From NCBI RefSeq assembly GCF_900103525.1, contig NZ_FNHN01000003.1, positions 186,001 through 250,000 on the forward strand: a stretch of 64,000 nucleotides of DNA. The letters are read 5' to 3'. How positions within the stretch are numbered: the stretch's first letter is position 1; every line of letters begins with the position of its first letter. Below the pieces are notes generated by a model. The model worked only from the letters and a program-made list of their open reading frames with translations. It made no database searches and was not told where the DNA came from. The translations under genes and the position numbers were made by a program. Positions 43,541 through 52,807 of this stretch are shown in pieces. The DNA comes from Bacillus sp. OK048 (GTDB lineage Bacteria > Bacillota > Bacilli > Bacillales > Cytobacillaceae).

Positions 43541-45289
43541 CTAGTAAGTAGCAGAGAGCTTTGGTTTGCTGCTTTCAATAACTCCTTGCGCCGAAAACTT
43601 CTTACATTCCTTAAAAGCAAAGTGCTTACAGCCTAGACATTTATTACGGTCCAGCTGCTCGAGGGCAAACTGAATGGCGTCACCTGTGTGCTCAAAAAAA
43701 TGTTCCTGGCCAATAACCTCGTATAATCCTGTTTTAATCATGACATTTTTAGGCTGATCGTTTATTCCGGATATTATTACTATACCACTTTTGGAAAAAT
43801 GGGAGACAATACTAGCCAAGTTCGCTTCACCTGTTGTATCCATAAATGGAACTCTGCCCATCCGCAATAAAAGAATCTTCGGATGATAGTTTATCGTATT
43901 CATAATCGATGTTTCAAATGTTTGGGCAGCTCCAAAGAATAATGGACCTTCTATATTAAATATACTTACCTGTGGACAATCATGCGAATCAGAAACAATA
44001 TGTGTCTCGACCTTTGCATTTTTATGCTTCAAGTTTGGCAACGCCTTTGTAGTGGTCATCAAATTGCTCATTCTCAATGTAAATAAAACCGCAGCCAACA
44101 CTAATCCGACTTCAACTGCTACAGTTAAATTAACAAAAACCGTTAATAAGAAGGTTACCACTAAAACAAGGGAATCCGTAGATTTTGTTTTAAAAATATG
44201 GGCAAATACTTTTCGTTCACTCATATTCCAGGCAACTACCATTAAAATTGGTGCCATACTTGCTAGTGGAATATAGGATGCAAAGGGAGCGAAAAATAGT
44301 AATACAAGTATGACGACAACCCCATGGATAATACCTGAAAGCGGTGAAACAGCTCCACTTTTAATATTCGTTGCTGTTCTAGCAATAGCCCCTGTTGCTG
44401 GAATCCCCCCAAAAAGCGGAGTAACCATATTGGCAATCCCCTGACCAATAAGTTCTTTGTTGCTGTTATGCTTGCTATTTGTCATCCCATCAGCCACTAC
44501 AGCAGAAAGTAAGGATTCGATCCCGCCGAGCATTGCAATAATAAACGCCGGTTTTAATAGCGTAATAATCATTTCAAGACTTAAATCAGGTATTTGAAGC
44601 TTTGGCAATGAACTTGGAATTTCACCATAAGCTGTTCCAATGGTTGCTACCTGATTGGGAAAAAACAGAGTAGCAATTATTGTTGAAACGACTAATCCAA
44701 TGAGCGGACCAGGAACCTTAGGGGCAATCTTTGGCGTTAAAATAATAGTTGCTAAACAGATGACCGCTGTTAGGATGCTAAAAAGATTTATGGTGTCCAA
44801 ATGGATTATAAGTTCTGTCAAATTATTGATAAATTCTTCGTGTTTCTCAATTCCCGTCAACCCTAGGAAACTAGCAATTTGTCCTGTGAAAATGGTAATC
44901 GCTATCCCCGTTGTAAAACCTATTGTTACTGGTCTTGGAATAAACTTAATTAATGATCCCAGCTTGAAAATTCCCATTAAGACCAGCATGACTCCGGCTA
45001 AAAATCCTGCAATTAACAGATTTTCATATCCGTATGTCATAACGATTCCAAATAATATCGGAATAAACGCACCTGTTGGACCGCCAATTTGGTACTTTGA
45101 CCCTCCAAACAGGGAGATGAGGATCCCGGCAACAATAGTTGTGTAGATTCCATATTCCGGCTTCACCCCTGAAGCAATTGCGAAGGCCATCCCAAGTGGT
45201 ATGGCAATAACACCGACAATAAGTCCTGATAGGACATCTTTTGGCACATTACTTAAGGAATATTGATGGAATCTTTTGTCACTAAACAT
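43541..45289 (-). CDS. SulP-family anion transporter with STAS domain
   Basis: A 582-residue transporter. The membrane domain of about twelve or more helices covers roughly 15-400, with GLIVGVIAIPLGMAFAIASGV and the family signature GGIPATGAIARTATNIKSGA. A cytoplasmic STAS domain covers about 430-540 (FNIEGPLFFGAAQTFE, RMGRVPFMDTTG). A Cys-rich tail follows, CLGCKHFAFKECKKF, with four cysteines that may bind metal or sense redox. It transports sulfate, bicarbonate or a related anion. The ATG at 45289 has AGAAGGGTG just upstream. Confidence 0.9.
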   Translation of the reverse strand: MFSDKRFHQYSLSNVPKDVLSGLIVGVIAIPLGMAFAIASGVKPEYGIYTTIVAGILISLFGGSKYQIGGPTGAFIPILFGIVMTYGYENLLIAGFLAGVMLVLMGIFKLGSLIKFIPRPVTIGFTTGIAITIFTGQIASFLGLTGIEKHEEFINNLTELIIHLDTINLFSILTAVICLATIILTPKIAPKVPGPLIGLVVSTIIATLFFPNQVATIGTAYGEIPSSLPKLQIPDLSLEMIITLLKPAFIIAMLGGIESLLSAVVADGMTNSKHNSNKELIGQGIANMVTPLFGGIPATGAIARTATNIKSGAVSPLSGIIHGVVVILVLLFFAPFASYIPLASMAPILMVVAWNMSERKVFAHIFKTKSTDSLVLVVTFLLTVFVNLTVAVEVGLVLAAVLFTLRMSNLMTTTKALPNLKHKNAKVETHIVSDSHDCPQVSIFNIEGPLFFGAAQTFETSIMNTINYHPKILLLRMGRVPFMDTTGEANLASIVSHFSKSGIVIISGINDQPKNVMIKTGLYEVIGQEHFFEHTGDAIQFALEQLDRNKCLGCKHFAFKECKKFSAQGVIESSKPKLSATY

Positions 45290-45473
45290 ATTCACCCTTC
45301 TTATCATCTTTATTTGTATATCTGATTATTTGAATATATAGTAATACGGATCAATAATCAAGACTATTGTTTTATACAGGTGATTTTTTATATGGAAATA
45401 GAGGAAATCATTAAGTTCTTTTTTTAAAAATTTCCAGTTGTATTATTTCCTAAACTTGTGGTATAGTAATTAA

Positions 45474-45587
45474 GCGATGAGCTGAGTTGTGTAAGTCGAG
45501 AAACATTCCTTTTTGGAGCACACTATGTGGAGTGTGGTTTTTCGCCTCAATACGCAAAGACGTCTGTGTATGCAGACGTCTTTTTTA
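45474..45587 (+). ncRNA. Putative small structured RNA with own promoter and terminator
   Basis: A promoter (TTGTAT 45438-45443, 18 bases, TATAGT 45462-45467) would start transcription near 45474. The RNA opens with GCGATGAG, which can pair with CTCAATACGC at 45546-45555. Inside is a CACACT/AGTGTG hairpin (45519-45536). It ends with a strong terminator, AGACGTCTG/CAGACGTCT and six T (45558-45587). No open frame with a ribosome site is present. It resembles no riboswitch class I can name. It could be a small RNA, or the leader of a gene lost downstream. Confidence 0.5.
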
Positions 45588-45660
45588 TGTTTATCTGTGA
45601 AAAGGAATGCCTCAAAGAGGATGAATGAAGCTCAAACTCCGCTAGACTGCGCTCATCACT

Positions 45661-45868
45661 TTTATGATGACCAAACCCACAACCGAGATCCCTGAAATTG
45701 GTCATCATCCCGTTTATGATGACCAAACCCACGCCAGAGCCCCTGGAAAATGTCATCATCACGTTTATGATGACCAAACCCACACCAAAGATCCCTGAAA
45801 ATGGTCATCATCTAGCTTATGATGACCAAAAACCAGCCCGACAGCATTGAAAATGGTTATCATCATGC
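45661..45868. repeat. Array of four hairpin repeats, period 51-53 bases
   Basis: Four tandem units start at 45661, 45713, 45764 and 45816. Units 1-3 open with TTTATGATGACCAAACCCAC; unit 4 opens CTTATGATGACCAAA. Each ends in a form of TGGTCATCAT, so ATGATGACCA and TGGTCATCAT can fold each unit into a hairpin of about ten pairs. The fourth unit is the most diverged. They lie in the gap of about 700 bases between the SulP gene and the AIM24 gene. They look like a clustered REP-type element, not a CRISPR, because there are no spacers. Confidence 0.75.
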
Positions 45869-45984
45869 ATGCCTTTAATGTGAACCCCAGATGAACTTTC
45901 AATTTTAATATATACCCTGTTAAAATTAGCACTTTTTTCCTATTTCTATTAGAATAGATTTATAAAAGAATGGGAGGGATACTG

Positions 45985-46467
45985 ATGAATAACCATGAGA
46001 TTGACTACCAAATTTATGGGGATGATATGCAATTTGTAGAGGTTGAACTTGATCCGCAAGAAACCGTGATTGCTGAAGCAGGAAGCTTTATGATGATGGA
46101 AGATGATATACATATGGAAACGATATTTGGCGATGGCTCGGGTAACTCCAGCAGCGGACTAATGGGCAAACTATTCAGTGCCGGTAAACGGGTCATTACA
46201 GGTGAAAGCTTGTTCATGACCGCATTTACCAATCAAGGTCATGGTAAAAAGCATGTTTCCTTTGCCTCACCCTATCCTGGTAAAATCATTCCGATGGATC
46301 TTAGTGAATTGGGTGGAAAAATCATTTGCCAAAAGGATGCCTTTTTAGCCGCGGCTAATGGTGTTTCAGTTGGGATAGAATTTCAACGAAAAATTGGTGC
46401 CGGGTTCTTCGGTGGTGAAGTTATGCTATCTTACGATCCTGTCCAAAAGTATAGTTTAATAGTATAA
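45985..46467 (+). pseudogene. AIM24-family gene, 3' part lost to an insertion
   Basis: The product follows the AIM24 family (TIGR00266-type) closely from MNNHEIDYQIYGDDMQFVEVELDP to IGAGFFGGE at about 46420. The family sequence would normally continue with about 100 more residues (FILQKLEGDG-like). Instead the frame reads MLSYDPVQKYSLIV and stops. The break coincides with the start of the recombinase island. No remainder of the gene is seen in the window. The ATG at 45985 has GGGAGGG 7 bases upstream; an ATG five codons earlier has none. Confidence 0.75.
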
Positions 46468-46512
46468 ATGTATACTAGTTATTTGTCCCTTATGCTATCT
46501 TGATATTTGTCC
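46421..46512. repeat. Repeats at the left end of the island
   Basis: TTATGCTATCTT at 46421 recurs at 46490, each followed within a few bases by TGTCC (46440-46444 and 46508-46512). A third TTATTTGTCC lies at 46479-46488. A palindrome AGTATA-AATG-TATACT is at 46461-46476. Repeated short sites beside an inner palindrome, right at the break in the AIM24 gene, are what tyrosine recombinase arm and core sites would look like. Confidence 0.55.
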
Positions 46513-46574
46513 TTGTAAACCCATAGAGCTTATGGTAATATTTTCATATAATGACATATTATTACTAAGAGTAG

Positions 46575-46636
46575 ACCTCTACTACTACAACAACATATTT
46601 TTAAAATTTTTGTTGTTGTTGTACCAAAGGCCTTTT
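46575..46636 (+). terminator. Long AT hairpin before the recombinase operon
   Basis: CTACAACAACA and TGTTGTTGTTGTA-type arms (46576-46623) flank an AT loop, then AAAGGCCTTT and a run of T. It may insulate the island operon from transcription of the interrupted host gene. Confidence 0.45.
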
Positions 46637-46710
46637 TTTATAACCACAAACCAAACATATGTGCTTTTCTAGTATTAAGCTTTGATTTCATTTTTAGGAG
46701 GTTTATTTTA

Positions 46711-47232
46711 GTGCAATATTTAAACGTAATGGAAGTAGCACAATTATTCAACAAAAGCGAAGAAACAATAAAACGATGGCTAAGGTCTGGAAAGTTTCCG
46801 AACGCTGTAAAAGAAAATGACAAAAAAGGCTGGCAAATCCCAAAAAACGATTTAGACCTTTTTCAATCATCAAAGAAATTTAACCATCAATCCTCTCCCC
46901 TATCACGAGATTCTACACTTGAATTCCATCAGAGCGACAGAGAATTAGTCATATTAGCTTATGAAGCTGTAACAATGACTTCACCAACAGAAGAATTAAT
47001 TGGATACTTATCTTACGTAGGAATTAAAAGAACTCTAGAAATACTTCTTACTATGCAGCAATCTCCTACACCTGTTAAAAACCCGATTGGGTTTATTAAA
47101 AAAGCAATAACACAAGGTTGGACACCTACAACTCTCCCTATTAAGAAGGAAAGAAATATCGTTCGAAAAATGAAGAACAATGATGACCAGAGAAACAAAC
47201 CAACTCCCTTTTACAACTGGCTTGAAGAATAA
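46711..47232 (+). CDS. Helix-turn-helix (excisionase-like) protein of the recombinase module
   Basis: A 173-residue protein. Its N-terminal 55 residues are a MerR/excisionase-type DNA-binding domain (LNVMEVAQLFNKSEETIKRWLRSGKFPNAV ... GWQIPKNDLDLF). The rest has a short helical part and a basic C-terminus (KKERNIVRKMKNN). The GTG start has AGGAGG 9 bases upstream. It is first in the recombinase operon, 34 bases before the next gene. By position it may direct recombination or control the operon; no closer family is recognised. Confidence 0.75.
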   Translation: MQYLNVMEVAQLFNKSEETIKRWLRSGKFPNAVKENDKKGWQIPKNDLDLFQSSKKFNHQSSPLSRDSTLEFHQSDRELVILAYEAVTMTSPTEELIGYLSYVGIKRTLEILLTMQQSPTPVKNPIGFIKKAITQGWTPTTLPIKKERNIVRKMKNNDDQRNKPTPFYNWLEE

Positions 47233-47266
47233 TGTAATTTTGGCAATAAAGAGAATAGGAGAATTT

Positions 47267-48604
47267 ATGGATAAAATTATCGAGTATAAAGGGTATTTTG
47301 GAACTAAATATAAACGGCATAGAGATAATAAGCAATATGAAGTTACGGTAGTAGGTATCACTAAAGAATATAACGATTTTACATATATGATGGTTATTGG
47401 GTCTTATGGGAAAGTTTATTCAGAAACTTATAAATATCTGAATGAATATTTAAAAGAAGAGGGATTTAGTAAAAGAGAATTAGCACTTCGTGCCTTGAAA
47501 TTTCTTTATTCCTACATTGAGCTTTTTAACACAGAGATAAGATATATAGATGCGGATGATAGGAATAAAATTATAGCTTTCCTTAAAGGTGGTCAAGGTA
47601 ATGGACAATATATTTCCTATGACTTTAAGACCCTTCGTAAGAATAACACTGTAAATAATTATTTAGGCGTTTATAGAAGTTTTTATTGTTATTTAGGGTT
47701 AAAAGAAAACATATTTGAAGAAATAAGTGGATCGAATACAATCATTGATATTGGAAGTGCTTTTATCTCTAAATCTACTTCACTAGTAGTGCCAACGTAC
47801 TCAATGAACTTAGAAGAAATAGAATCTAATGAAGTTCCTAGTTACATAAGGTACGCTGAGTATTTGGATATTAAAAAAATAATTGATGAAAAATTTACAC
47901 TTCGAGAGAAGATTATTATTAAATTGATGTACGAATACGGGCTTAGAATTGGCGAGGTTTTAGGTTTAACATTGGAAGACATTCAAGGCGAGGATATAAC
48001 GAAGAAAAAAGGAAAATGCCGATTAGTCATAAGGAATCGCTTTTCAGATAAAGCTTGGCAGCACGCAAAAAATTTAGAAATTACGCCAATTGGTTTCAAT
48101 ATTGATGAACTACCAAAGAAAAATAACGGTTATTTTCACTATATTAAAATTTCACCAGAAACGTTCGATTTACTTCAAGAATATATTGATGATACTACCT
48201 CCCCCTTTTCAATGAGTGATAGGGCATCTCAAAATTATTTGGAGAAAAATATAGCCGATAAAGTTAGTCAAATCGATATTGATAGAAACGCATACGTTTT
48301 TATTAGTAAGAACTATACACCGATAACCGGTGGAGGGTGGAATACGATCGTAAAAGAAATTTTTATAAAAGTTGGACTTAAAATTGATAAAGAAAAGAGA
48401 ACTGACAATTTAAACCATCGCTTTCGTCACGGTTTTGCAATGTTTAAAGTGTTACACGAAGGATATGATGAGTTAAAGTTATCCCACGTTATGCGTCATT
48501 CAGATACGAAAAGCGTTAAAATGTATTTTAAACCAACGGAAGATGACCTAATTGAATTCGCTATCAAGCAAGATGAACTCACAAAGAGAGGCTTAAACCT
48601 ATGA
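47267..48604 (+). CDS. Tyrosine recombinase 1 (TnpA-like)
   Basis: A 445-residue phage-integrase-family protein. A SAM-like N-terminal DNA-binding region precedes the catalytic domain, with Arg in YGLRIGEVLGLTLEDI, the HRFRHGFA box (His-x2-Arg) and the final HVMRHSDTKSVKMYF with the nucleophilic Tyr. The ATG at 47267 has TAGGAGAA at the right spacing; an in-frame start 29 codons earlier would run into the previous gene. Its stop overlaps the next start (ATGA). It acts with the two following recombinases, as in Tn554-like and three-recombinase (RIT or GIT type) elements. Confidence 0.88.
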   Translation: MDKIIEYKGYFGTKYKRHRDNKQYEVTVVGITKEYNDFTYMMVIGSYGKVYSETYKYLNEYLKEEGFSKRELALRALKFLYSYIELFNTEIRYIDADDRNKIIAFLKGGQGNGQYISYDFKTLRKNNTVNNYLGVYRSFYCYLGLKENIFEEISGSNTIIDIGSAFISKSTSLVVPTYSMNLEEIESNEVPSYIRYAEYLDIKKIIDEKFTLREKIIIKLMYEYGLRIGEVLGLTLEDIQGEDITKKKGKCRLVIRNRFSDKAWQHAKNLEITPIGFNIDELPKKNNGYFHYIKISPETFDLLQEYIDDTTSPFSMSDRASQNYLEKNIADKVSQIDIDRNAYVFISKNYTPITGGGWNTIVKEIFIKVGLKIDKEKRTDNLNHRFRHGFAMFKVLHEGYDELKLSHVMRHSDTKSVKMYFKPTEDDLIEFAIKQDELTKRGLNL

Positions 48605-50928
48605 CGGTAGGTAAGAGTGATAAATTAAGTATTCAAATAGTTTCTACTTTTAAAGAGCACATTCAGTCCCACCTAAAGGATGAAAAGTTCAAATTAATAT
48701 TTTCAGATTTTCTAGAAGAACAATATTCACAACAAGTTTTTACAGCACATCACCGTACTGTAATTCATAAATATTTCGAGGGATTTTTAATCACCCTATT
48801 CAGAAACTACACTATCGAACACATTTCTTGGAGACAGTATTGTTTAAGTATGAAGTCTATCCGTGTTCAAAATTGGGATAAACGAACTAAAAGGGTCGCA
48901 AGAATAATGTTGTGCGACCTATATCATTACTTAATAGAAAATGTAAATCTTGATACAAAAGGCCTCTCTGAAATCAAAGAACATAAAGAAATTCTAATTT
49001 ATGAAGAAAGAAAATCTTCTAAGTTGAACGATTTCCTTAGCGATAATCAGATAGATAAAATTGGAACTAACTACCCTCTTGATAGTTCACCAGAACAACT
49101 TCATTTTATCCGAGGTGATAATCAGAGTGATTCTATCATACTTAACTTAAATATTTTTAACGACGAAATGAAGAGTCTACTTTTAGGGTATTATCAGAGT
49201 GAAATTTCTAGTAGAGTACACTTTGGTTTAAGACAATTCATTTATTTATTTCGGTACAGTTTATTGGCTGTAGAAAAAGAACCCCAATCTATTACTGAAT
49301 TTAAATTTGAGGTCTTTAAAAAGCAGTATAGATTTTATCAGAATACGAATTTTTTAAACCCCATTGGGTCAATGAAATTCACTTATTATCTTATTCGTTT
49401 TTATTTGTATCTATGTAAGCTTATCAAAGAGCAGAACATCCAACACAATATCTTTGAGGGTACACACTACAATGAGAACATTTTAGCTAACAATCTTTTC
49501 GCTTCTTTTTATGAAAGAGGATATAGATTACTAGTCCATAATGATTTTGAAGAAGTACCTTTTGAAAACCGTTGGCAATTAATAACTACTGATGGTTATG
49601 CTAATCAAAGGAAAAATCAGCCTCGAGGTATTGATTTTTCACAAGTCATTGATAAGTCATTACGTGAAGATTTAAAAACCTATGTTTGGAAACAGTCTAG
49701 TATGGCTGTAAGCACTGTAACAATCGGTATTTATACACTAATTCACTTTCTAAATTTTATCACGAACTATAAACAATTAAACGAACTTAATGGTGATGAT
49801 TATGTTGATTTAGAATTATTGGAACAATGGGGTTTCTATATAGGAAGTAAAGAAACAGGTACAAAAAATCATTATAGTAAGTTATGTAAAAGTTATTTGA
49901 GATTCTATAAAAAAAAATATCGAATTCCGGAATTGTTAATCGATTCCATCACATACTCACCCAAAGATTATGATGGTGGCAATCCTATGACTAAACACGA
50001 TGTCAACTTATTTTCTCGAAAGTTCCAAGAACAAAGATCTCAAGGAATCATCGGAGAACTATGTTATATAATTTTTAATTTAGCTGCAACAACCAAACTT
50101 CGTTCAGGAGAAATATTAGCTTTAGAAAGAAACTGTATCCTAGAAAAATTTGAACAAGCTGGTGTTATTGAATATTATTCTAAAGTATCCGGCAACCAAA
50201 AGATTAAGTTAACTATAGCAATTGAAAAAATTAATCTTATTGAAACATCTATACGCCTCACTGAATATGCACATAGTAAAGCTATTGGAGACACAGCAAA
50301 ATATATATTTGTGAAAGAAGATGATCGTAAAAAAAATAGGATCATAGAGTTAGTCTTTCAATTTAGAAATAGGTTTTCAAAGATTCAAAAAGAACTCGAA
50401 GGTCAACTTGATGGCAAATATCGTGCTTATAATCTTCGCACTACTTTTATAGATAATATATATACCGAAGGTATAAAAGATGGTCTACCAAGTGCTGTAC
50501 TCGCTGAAATGTCTGGTAATGGAGTTCAAACAGCTTCAAGGTACTATCGCAAACCAACTGGAGCTCAGGAATATGCAGAAATGTTTGCAGGGGTAACAGT
50601 TTCCTCTGTTGATGTTTACGGTAACATCCTAGAAGAAAAAGATGTTGAAGAACGCAATCCAGTAAAACAAGGACTAGGTGGATGCGAGTTTAAAGGTTGT
50701 GTAATTGACGACGAAAAATACGATTGCCTTATGTGCCCCCATTTCGCTACCACTGTAAGTAGAATACCGTTATTTAAGGAGAACATTACAAGGCTAAAAA
50801 ATCTTAAAGAGAGTACATTAAATAGCCAGGAACGAAGTTTTATTGATGCTCAACTTAAATTATATACTGCCTATTATTTTAAATTGCTAGAAAAGGTCGG
50901 AGGTGAGCAAGATGTTACAAACATTTGA
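48601..50928 (+). CDS. Tyrosine recombinase 2 (TnpB-like)
   Basis: A 775-residue site-specific integrase with a long N-terminal region and a catalytic domain in the last 270 residues. Arg is in TTKLRSGEILALERN, a degenerate box is YNLRTTFIDNI (Asn replaces the usual His), and the Tyr is in GNGVQTASRYYRKP. A Cys-rich C-terminal motif, GGCEFKGCVIDDEKYDCLMCPHF, is probably a zinc site and is typical of the second recombinase of Tn554-type elements. It overlaps gene 1 by 4 bases and gene 3 by 17. Confidence 0.85.
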   Translation: MTVGKSDKLSIQIVSTFKEHIQSHLKDEKFKLIFSDFLEEQYSQQVFTAHHRTVIHKYFEGFLITLFRNYTIEHISWRQYCLSMKSIRVQNWDKRTKRVARIMLCDLYHYLIENVNLDTKGLSEIKEHKEILIYEERKSSKLNDFLSDNQIDKIGTNYPLDSSPEQLHFIRGDNQSDSIILNLNIFNDEMKSLLLGYYQSEISSRVHFGLRQFIYLFRYSLLAVEKEPQSITEFKFEVFKKQYRFYQNTNFLNPIGSMKFTYYLIRFYLYLCKLIKEQNIQHNIFEGTHYNENILANNLFASFYERGYRLLVHNDFEEVPFENRWQLITTDGYANQRKNQPRGIDFSQVIDKSLREDLKTYVWKQSSMAVSTVTIGIYTLIHFLNFITNYKQLNELNGDDYVDLELLEQWGFYIGSKETGTKNHYSKLCKSYLRFYKKKYRIPELLIDSITYSPKDYDGGNPMTKHDVNLFSRKFQEQRSQGIIGELCYIIFNLAATTKLRSGEILALERNCILEKFEQAGVIEYYSKVSGNQKIKLTIAIEKINLIETSIRLTEYAHSKAIGDTAKYIFVKEDDRKKNRIIELVFQFRNRFSKIQKELEGQLDGKYRAYNLRTTFIDNIYTEGIKDGLPSAVLAEMSGNGVQTASRYYRKPTGAQEYAEMFAGVTVSSVDVYGNILEEKDVEERNPVKQGLGGCEFKGCVIDDEKYDCLMCPHFATTVSRIPLFKENITRLKNLKESTLNSQERSFIDAQLKLYTAYYFKLLEKVGGEQDVTNI

Positions 50929-52807
50929 GTCCGTAAAGGAATTACCAACCTACACAAATGTAAGATCAAAACTTATCGATATAACACCTAGAAAATTTGT
51001 GAATTTCACTATAACTCCTAACATACTTTTTGCAGATAACGTGTGGATGTTTGACGAATTTAAAAGATTTTCAGGTGAGGATTGGGCATATAACTACGAC
51101 TTTACCCAACTAGACCCAACGTATAAAAATTATGCAAAATATATGATGTTAAGAGAGTTGTTTAAAAAAAATAATCATTTTACCACTGTAAAGGCTAAAT
51201 TCTATGTTATAAAAGATTTCATTAATTTTTTATCTGAACATCATATGTTCTTTCCAAATCTTATCGATACTGCTTTTCTTAAAGTATTTTTAGCACACGT
51301 TCCATCTGAACGGAATCTTACAGACAAAAAACAGGCTCTTAGAATGTTTTTATCAGAGATTGAACTGAGGGTATCTGGTGTTAATTTTTCGGATTGTTAC
51401 GATTATCTTAAAGTTATTGATACGGTCAAGGTTAAAGCTGAAAGAGAAAAAGGAAAACATAAATTTGTTCCGAAACAGGTACACAATAAAATTATCTCTT
51501 TAGCCATTAAAGATTTACGAAATGAGGACCTACCTTTCACTCAACGTGCAGCTGCCTGTATGATTGTTTTATTAGCTGAAACTGGAATGCGTATTGGCGA
51601 ATTTAGAATTTTAGAAGTTAATATGTTGGAGGAAATAAGTGTGAAAGTTGAGTCTGAGGTTTTTTATTATCTCAACTTTAAAACTTACAAGACAGTGAAA
51701 GAAAAAGATTTTAAATGGACTAGAAGTTTTATTACAGAAAACGCCAAAATTGCTTATGAAACCCTTACAGAAATATTTAGAGAAAGAAGAAATTCACAAT
51801 ACTTATATGTTAATAATAAAGGTTCAGAAGTATCAAAAACGTTATTACGTATACGTCTAGTCCAATTTTTCTATCGACACCAAAATGAAATTCAGTTCGA
51901 TAAAATTATCGATTACGAAGAAAACCAATTTTCCGTAACAAGAAAGAGAAATTTTAGTGCACTAAAATTTGTTCCAGATGATGAAATCGATAAAGATATT
52001 TATTATATTACTTTCCATCAATATCGAGTCGTATTGGCTACAATTTTATACGAGAAGGGGTATTATCTAGATTTTATTCGCCAACATATGAACCATTTAA
52101 CCGAAGCAATGACCAAACATTATATTCGACTTGATGAGATTAATAACTTAGAGGTAAATGCCGTCGAAACGTTGATTAAAAGGTCATCGAAAGACGGTAC
52201 TGCACTTAACACGGATTTAAATGAATCCTCTAATAAACATTTAAAAGAAGAACTTCAATCTGAACAATATCAAGAAATTTATGACAGTATAAATAAGTTT
52301 TTGAAGAAAAATAAATTAAATATTTTTACGGATATAAAAGAGATCATATCCAAACTTTCAAGAACTGATAACCCGATAGCAGATATGGAACTAGGGATTT
52401 GTGCGAAATCATTCAACAAGCTATGTGAACGAAATCAGTATATATCTAGCATTAATGATGCTTACTATCTCGGAGTTCAAATACACACTTTGGATGATTT
52501 GCCATTTTCGATAAAAAGATTTCAGGAGAAATCTGATATCATTGCATATAATGAACGTTTATACAAGAAAAACCCTAAGTACCGAAATGAGTTTGAGCGA
52601 GAATTAAAAGGCATAAAGAAGTACATTGAGCGAAAGTTGAATCCAGAGTTATTGTTGCTTAAAGATGAGATCAGTATAAATGGACTTGAAGAAGTATACA
52701 ACAAGTATCCCCAACTAGCAGATATTATAAGGAACATTAAATCTATTGAAGAGGAAGCACAGAAATGGATAGAGAAAACATTATTGCTGCAACTCATAAC
52801 CGTTTAA
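50912..52807 (+). CDS. Tyrosine recombinase 3
   Basis: A 631-residue recombinase. Arg is in AETGMRIGEFRILEVNML, HQYRVVLATILYEKG is the box 2 region and HMNHLTEAMTKHYIRL carries the nucleophilic Tyr. A C-terminal helical extension of about 200 residues follows. The ATG at 50912 was chosen because GGAGGTGAGCAAG directly precedes it, in place of a GTG inside that ribosome site. It overlaps the neighbours on both sides, so the three recombinases are made together. Confidence 0.85.
   Translation: MLQTFESVKELPTYTNVRSKLIDITPRKFVNFTITPNILFADNVWMFDEFKRFSGEDWAYNYDFTQLDPTYKNYAKYMMLRELFKKNNHFTTVKAKFYVIKDFINFLSEHHMFFPNLIDTAFLKVFLAHVPSERNLTDKKQALRMFLSEIELRVSGVNFSDCYDYLKVIDTVKVKAEREKGKHKFVPKQVHNKIISLAIKDLRNEDLPFTQRAAACMIVLLAETGMRIGEFRILEVNMLEEISVKVESEVFYYLNFKTYKTVKEKDFKWTRSFITENAKIAYETLTEIFRERRNSQYLYVNNKGSEVSKTLLRIRLVQFFYRHQNEIQFDKIIDYEENQFSVTRKRNFSALKFVPDDEIDKDIYYITFHQYRVVLATILYEKGYYLDFIRQHMNHLTEAMTKHYIRLDEINNLEVNAVETLIKRSSKDGTALNTDLNESSNKHLKEELQSEQYQEIYDSINKFLKKNKLNIFTDIKEIISKLSRTDNPIADMELGICAKSFNKLCERNQYISSINDAYYLGVQIHTLDDLPFSIKRFQEKSDIIAYNERLYKKNPKYRNEFERELKGIKKYIERKLNPELLLLKDEISINGLEEVYNKYPQLADIIRNIKSIEEEAQKWIEKTLLLQLITV

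Noticed and set aside
45474..45587. Hammerhead ribozyme, fluoride, tetrahydrofolate or T-box element
   Set aside because: GATGAG and GAAAC occur, but not in the needed order with the required stems, and the core sequences of the other classes are absent.
45661..45868. Possible CRISPR array
   Set aside because: The four units are contiguous hairpins of 51-53 bases without distinct spacers, and no cas genes are present.
45985..46467. Complete AIM24-family gene
   Set aside because: It matches the family only to about residue 145, ends in unrelated sequence at the island boundary and is about 100 residues short.
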